From an archaeon (GTDB taxonomy: Archaea > Iainarchaeota > Iainarchaeia > CSSED10-239), in assembly GCA_029563035.1 (NCBI GenBank), contig JAKQTP010000237.1, forward strand, positions 1 through 9,117: DNA of 9,117 nt, written 5' to 3'. This document shows, one piece after another, positions 6,898 to 9,117 of the stretch. The notes beneath the pieces are model-generated. The model did not search any database. It saw only the letters and a program-made list of their open reading frames with translations, and was not told where the DNA came from. Position 1 is the stretch's first letter. Each line of letters begins with the position of its first letter. Both the position numbers and the translations under genes were made by a program.

Positions 6898-6954
6898 AAA
6901 TTTTAATTTATTATTTAAAAACGCTATTAGTTTAATAATTCGACCTTTGCTGAT

Positions 6955-6983
6955 ATTATAGCACTATAAAAAAATTGAGTAAA
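6955..6983 (-). promoter_or_regulatory. Sigma-70-type promoter of the PPC/zinc-ribbon operon
   Basis: The minus strand shows TTTACT (6983-6978), a 17-base spacer and a perfect TATAAT (6960-6955). A transcript would start near 6948, giving an A/T-rich leader of about 50 bases before the ATG at 6897, with no Shine-Dalgarno. It lies downstream of the NYN terminator, so the operon is transcribed separately from the NYN gene. Confidence 0.6.
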
Positions 6984-7052
6984 TATTAGCCAAATTTATA
7001 AACCCTTGCTTTTTTAACTTACCTATGTTATATTAATAATAGAATTTCTATT

Positions 7053-7095
7053 AAAAAGCACCTCTTAAAGTTTTGTCTTTAAGTGGTGCTTTTTT
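7053..7095 (-). terminator. Strong hairpin terminator overlapping the NYN stop codon
   Basis: Two arms, 7053-7070 and 7077-7094, pair over 18 positions with a single mismatch around a six-base loop. The arms begin and end in A5/T5 runs, giving a U tract on the minus-strand transcript after the stem (7057-7053). The upstream arm, in transcription order, encodes the last NYN residues (KSTT) and the TAA stop. The T run on the other strand makes the hairpin potentially bidirectional. Confidence 0.85.
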
Positions 7096-7591
7096 CTTTG
7101 GCTATATATTCAAGCTTATTTCTTAAGTTATCCATAAACACTATTTTCTCTTTAGCAGTCTTCTTTAATAATTTTGAACAGTTTTTTACATCCGGACTAA
7201 TAACTCTGGATAATTTTCCTTGTTCATATAGATATTTAACTAAACAATAAAAATCACCATCACTAGACACAATAACTGCTTGATCAAAATTATTTAATTC
7301 TATCATTGTTTGTAACACTAAATCAGCATCAACATTTCCTTTTGGTTGCCCTTCGCCATTGAGTAAAACCGGTTTAAAAATTAATATATAACCATCTTTT
7401 TGTAAAGAAGAATATAAATCTTGATTTTCTGGAATAAATCCAATAAACAAAAATGCTCGAGAAACTTCATATTTCTCTTTTAAATAAATACGAAACCTTT
7501 TAAAATCAAGTTTCCAATTTAATTTGTTAATGCCAAGATTTAAATTTTGACTATCAATAAAGGCATAATTATTTTTAGTATTTTTGTCCAT
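7079..7591 (-). CDS. NYN (LabA/DUF88-type PIN-like) domain protein
   Basis: A single-domain protein of 170 residues (175 if the ATG at 7606 is used; numbers below count from there). NYAFIDSQNL (14-22) carries the first acidic residue, Asp18. PKGNVDADLVL (88-98) holds Asp93/Asp95. AVIVSSDGDFYCLV (110-123) holds Asp116/Asp118, the hallmark of NYN domains, followed by SRVISP (133-138). These acidic residues form the metal site of PIN-like nucleases, so an RNA- or nucleic-acid-cleaving role is expected; the target is unknown. There are no added LOTUS/OST-HTH domains. I prefer the ATG at 7591 because the -10 box TATAAT (7605-7610) overlaps the ATG at 7606, so a transcript would begin near 7598 with almost no leader. 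The gene ends inside its own terminator and is separate from the following operon. Confidence 0.88.
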   Translation of the reverse strand: MDKNTKNNYAFIDSQNLNLGINKLNWKLDFKRFRIYLKEKYEVSRAFLFIGFIPENQDLYSSLQKDGYILIFKPVLLNGEGQPKGNVDADLVLQTMIELNNFDQAVIVSSDGDFYCLVKYLYEQGKLSRVISPDVKNCSKLLKKTAKEKIVFMDNLRNKLEYIAKEKSTT

Positions 7592-7604
7592 ATAAAAATA
7601 TATC

Positions 7605-7632
7605 ATTATAACAATATTACCATCTATATAAA
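7605..7632 (-). promoter_or_regulatory. Promoter of the NYN gene, nearly leaderless
   Basis: TTTATA (7632-7627), a 16-base spacer and a perfect TATAAT (7610-7605) on the minus strand. The -10 box overlaps the first possible ATG (7606), so the next ATG (7591) would be used with a leader of only a few bases. Confidence 0.5.
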
Positions 7633-7706
7633 GACTTATATATTTTATATAATTATCTAGTCCTAAAAAATAATTTATAAATTTAAAACATTATTAATTT
7701 AATAAT

Positions 7707-8612
7707 TCAACTATACATATATTGACCTTTTTTACTCCATGAAGATGCCATAGTACGGTAATCAGATGGAACAATTATTTTAGTTTCTTTGATACTTTTT
7801 AATATCTCATCAATATTGTCTTCAGTAATAAGTTTATCTAGTTCTTCTTCGTCATCATTGTGATGTAACCAAGGACGATAACTTTCGAAGTCGTCTTTAT
7901 TTTCTGGGCTCCCCCCACCAGTAAAATTAATATCAATTTTATCGCCCCCAACATCTATAACAAAAATTCCCGCCTCTTGTGCTTTTTGTATTGTCTTAAT
8001 CCATTTATCCAGCCCTGGTTCTGGGTTGTCTGTCATATAGCCAATGGAACAGCTAACAATTCTAACTTGTTCGTTTTGTGGAATATGTTTATTGTTTTCG
8101 ATGATGTCATTTAGGGCCTTAGACCAACCATAAAAATAATGGTCCGATGGCACGGCCTTATAAACTAATTTAGCTCCAGGTGCTACACCGCAATCTTTCC
8201 CAACCAGCAAACTTGTTACGGCTGGTCCATGCATACTTATTGGTTCATTTTTTGCTTCGTCGTATTCTTGATAATCAGAAATAGAATCTTTATATTCTGG
8301 ATGATTTATATCCAGTTTCTGATCAATAATAGCCACAACAATCCCTTGCCCAGTGATTCCCTGCTCATGTAATTTTTTAATTCCAAGTCCAGGGTTTTTG
8401 CTTTTCTTTAAAAGTTTTTTTGGGTTAAAGCCATTTGGCAATTTATCTTTTTCTGGCCATATAGTTTCTGTGTCAAAATCTACGGTTTGTAAGACTTCAA
8501 TGGGTATTTTTGAAAGATTTTGGTCGGATAAATCTTTATTTCTTAAATCTTCAAAACGAGAAATTTGCATTCTTTGTTCCTGACTATGTTCAATTTTTTC
8601 AAAATTTTTCAT
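7707..8612 (-). pseudogene. S8 subtilisin-like protease, N-terminal fragment with catalytic Asp and His
   Basis: 300 native codons, then AGT and TGA from foreign sequence. The N-terminal 85 residues (LRNKDLS..NLSKIPIEVL, then NPGLGIKKLHEQGITGQG) lead into the protease domain. VVAIIDQKL gives Asp97 and SMHGPAVTSLL gives His128; CGVAPGAKLVY (141-151) follows. VRIVSCSIGYM (183-193) is the substrate-strand region. Where most subtilases have the oxyanion Asn in AGN, this protein has VGGD (221-224). As I recall, close relatives also lack that Asn, so this is probably a family trait rather than damage. The frame breaks after SDYRTMASSWSKKGQYMY (283-300), just before the catalytic-Ser segment found at 1382-1185. 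There is no signal peptide, so the intact enzyme would have been cytoplasmic. The truncated product should be proteolytically inactive, but an intact promoter could still express it. Confidence 0.88.
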
Positions 8613-8680
8613 ATTTTTAATAAATTATTGACATTTATATTTAAACATTGGGTGATTGTATCTAGAGCTTTAATATTATT

Positions 8681-8709
8681 AGTATATTAAGTTTATATTT
8701 TTAGGTCAA
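8681..8709 (-). promoter_or_regulatory. Sigma-70-type promoter upstream of the split subtilase
   Basis: TTGACC (8709-8704), an exact 17-base spacer and TATACT (8686-8681) on the minus strand. A start near 8674 would leave a leader of about 60 bases before the ATG at 8612. It would once have driven the subtilase-S41 operon and now serves only the truncated N-terminal piece. Confidence 0.6.
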
Positions 8710-8758
8710 CAATTTTGGAAAAAGTATTAAGGAATTTTGGATACATTTCTTTACCATA

Positions 8759-9109
8759 TTTATATGTTGTGAGATATTTTTTCAAAAAATCGAATAAAAT
8801 AGGGGATTGGCTATAATTTTTTGCTCCTTGTGTGTTAATTTTGACAAGATACTTTTATGAGTATCGCTGGCAGTATATTTTTTGGGGTAGACCTCAAATG
8901 AATTTTTACTATAAGCTTTGTTTATATCGACAGTTGCTAGTGAGCCACTTTGGAAAAATTGTTCTAGACCAAAATGAGACTACCCAAGTCGTTGAGAAAT
9001 CAAAAATTTGTTGCAACTTGTTCTTTTCATTTACAGCAAAAGCCAGAATAACCTAAAATTTATTGGCCGTTTGGAAGTGCTCAGATATTTTTTCAATAAA
9101 CCTTGACAT
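8759..9109 (-). pseudogene. Probable decayed gene of unknown family
   Basis: No intact gene lies between 8710 and the window edge, but protein-like segments line up on the minus strand. From an ATG at 9109 the frame reads MSRFIEKISEHFQTANKF, then TAG (9055-9053), then in the same frame VILAFAVNEKNKLQQIFDF to about 8985. A second frame is open from 8979 to 8785 (SHFGLEQFFQSGSLATVD followed by about 47 more codons, including KLTHKEQKIIANPLF). A third continues as FEKISHNI to a TAA near 8759. One stop and two frameshifts over about 115 codons suggest decay. I do not recognise the protein. Chance open frames in A/T-rich DNA are the alternative. Confidence 0.35.
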
Positions 9110-9117
9110 TCTTGAAT

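Larger units (their letters stand above)
1383..7712. mobile_element. About 6.3 kb insertion splitting the subtilase gene
   Basis: The two halves of one subtilase lie in order and orientation at 8612-7713 and 1382-1185, so everything between was gained after the gene existed. The insert carries the NYN gene, the PPC/zinc-ribbon operon and the truncated IS. The IS side ends in a truncated transposase. The other side (7607-7712) shows no terminal repeat, integrase gene or obvious target duplication. No site-specific recombinase is encoded within it. The insert looks more A/T-rich by eye than the protease genes. How it arrived is unresolved: it could be several events, or IS-mediated rearrangement followed by deletion. 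Confidence 0.65.

Noticed and set aside
1383..7712. Programmed excision element (sigK-skin or nifD type) or intein in the subtilase
   Set aside because: No serine or tyrosine recombinase is encoded, no matching repeats are visible at the two seams, the IS side is truncated, and the insert is full of separate genes and stops.
7707..8612. UGA recoded as Gly (Gracilibacteria/SR1 code)
   Set aside because: The UGA after the subtilase piece lies in foreign sequence past the seam, and no intact gene contains an in-frame UGA at a Gly position.
8832..9056. Plus-strand open frame of 74 codons
   Set aside because: Composition is not protein-like, there are no motifs, and it lies opposite the better minus-strand decayed-gene segments.
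1..9117. tRNA, rRNA or riboswitch
   Set aside because: No cloverleaf, rRNA-like stretch or conserved leader structure was seen; the only clear RNA structure is the terminator at 7053-7095.

Overview
The window is A/T-rich bacterial DNA in which every supported gene reads on the minus strand. Start regions are A/T-rich with no clear Shine-Dalgarno sequence, and the -10 boxes are close to TATAAT. The standard code is used: Gly is encoded by GGN and UGA is not needed as a sense codon. The protein families (PPC plus DUF5684, DUF4870-like, double zinc ribbons, NYN, an IS1202/ISNCY-type transposase) would suit an uncultured low-GC lineage such as Candidate Phyla Radiation/Patescibacteria. That assignment is inference; no phylogenetic marker is present.

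In the direction of transcription (high to low coordinates), the window starts with what looks like a decayed gene (about 9109-8759). Next come a good promoter (8681-8709) and the N-terminal 300 codons of an S8 subtilisin-like protease (8612-7713), which ends abruptly after the catalytic Asp and His. The missing C-terminal part, carrying the catalytic Ser, lies 6.3 kb away at 1382-1185 in the same orientation. Its stop overlaps the start of an S41 protease (1185 to beyond base 1) as TAATG. An ancestral two-protease operon has therefore been split by about 6.3 kb of foreign DNA.

The intervening DNA holds three blocks. (1) A NYN-domain nuclease-like gene with its own promoter and a strong terminator overlapping its stop. 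(2) A tight operon (6897-2362) behind a TTTACT-N17-TATAAT promoter. It encodes a secreted/anchored PPC-DUF5684 membrane protein, a four-zinc-ribbon reading frame, a DUF4870-like membrane protein, a second cysteine-rich zinc protein, an orphan EF-Tu domain-2-like barrel and a protein with two PH-like domains. (3) A degenerate IS1202/ISNCY-type insertion sequence with one intact end (2340) and a frameshifted, 3'-truncated transposase that runs directly into the protease fragment.

Three points deserve attention. The split protease is joined on one side to a truncated IS, and a 20-base piece of transposase appears to have moved from its normal place to the seam. The PPC-DUF5684 gene and the zinc-ribbon frame meet at a run of ten A residues in a -1 relation, and the zinc-ribbon frame has no credible start of its own. 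This suggests a frameshift-made fusion or a one-base assembly error. The six-frame cargo operon itself looks like an undescribed envelope-associated module linking an outside domain, membrane proteins and cytoplasmic zinc ribbons; no enzymatic activity can be assigned to it from sequence.
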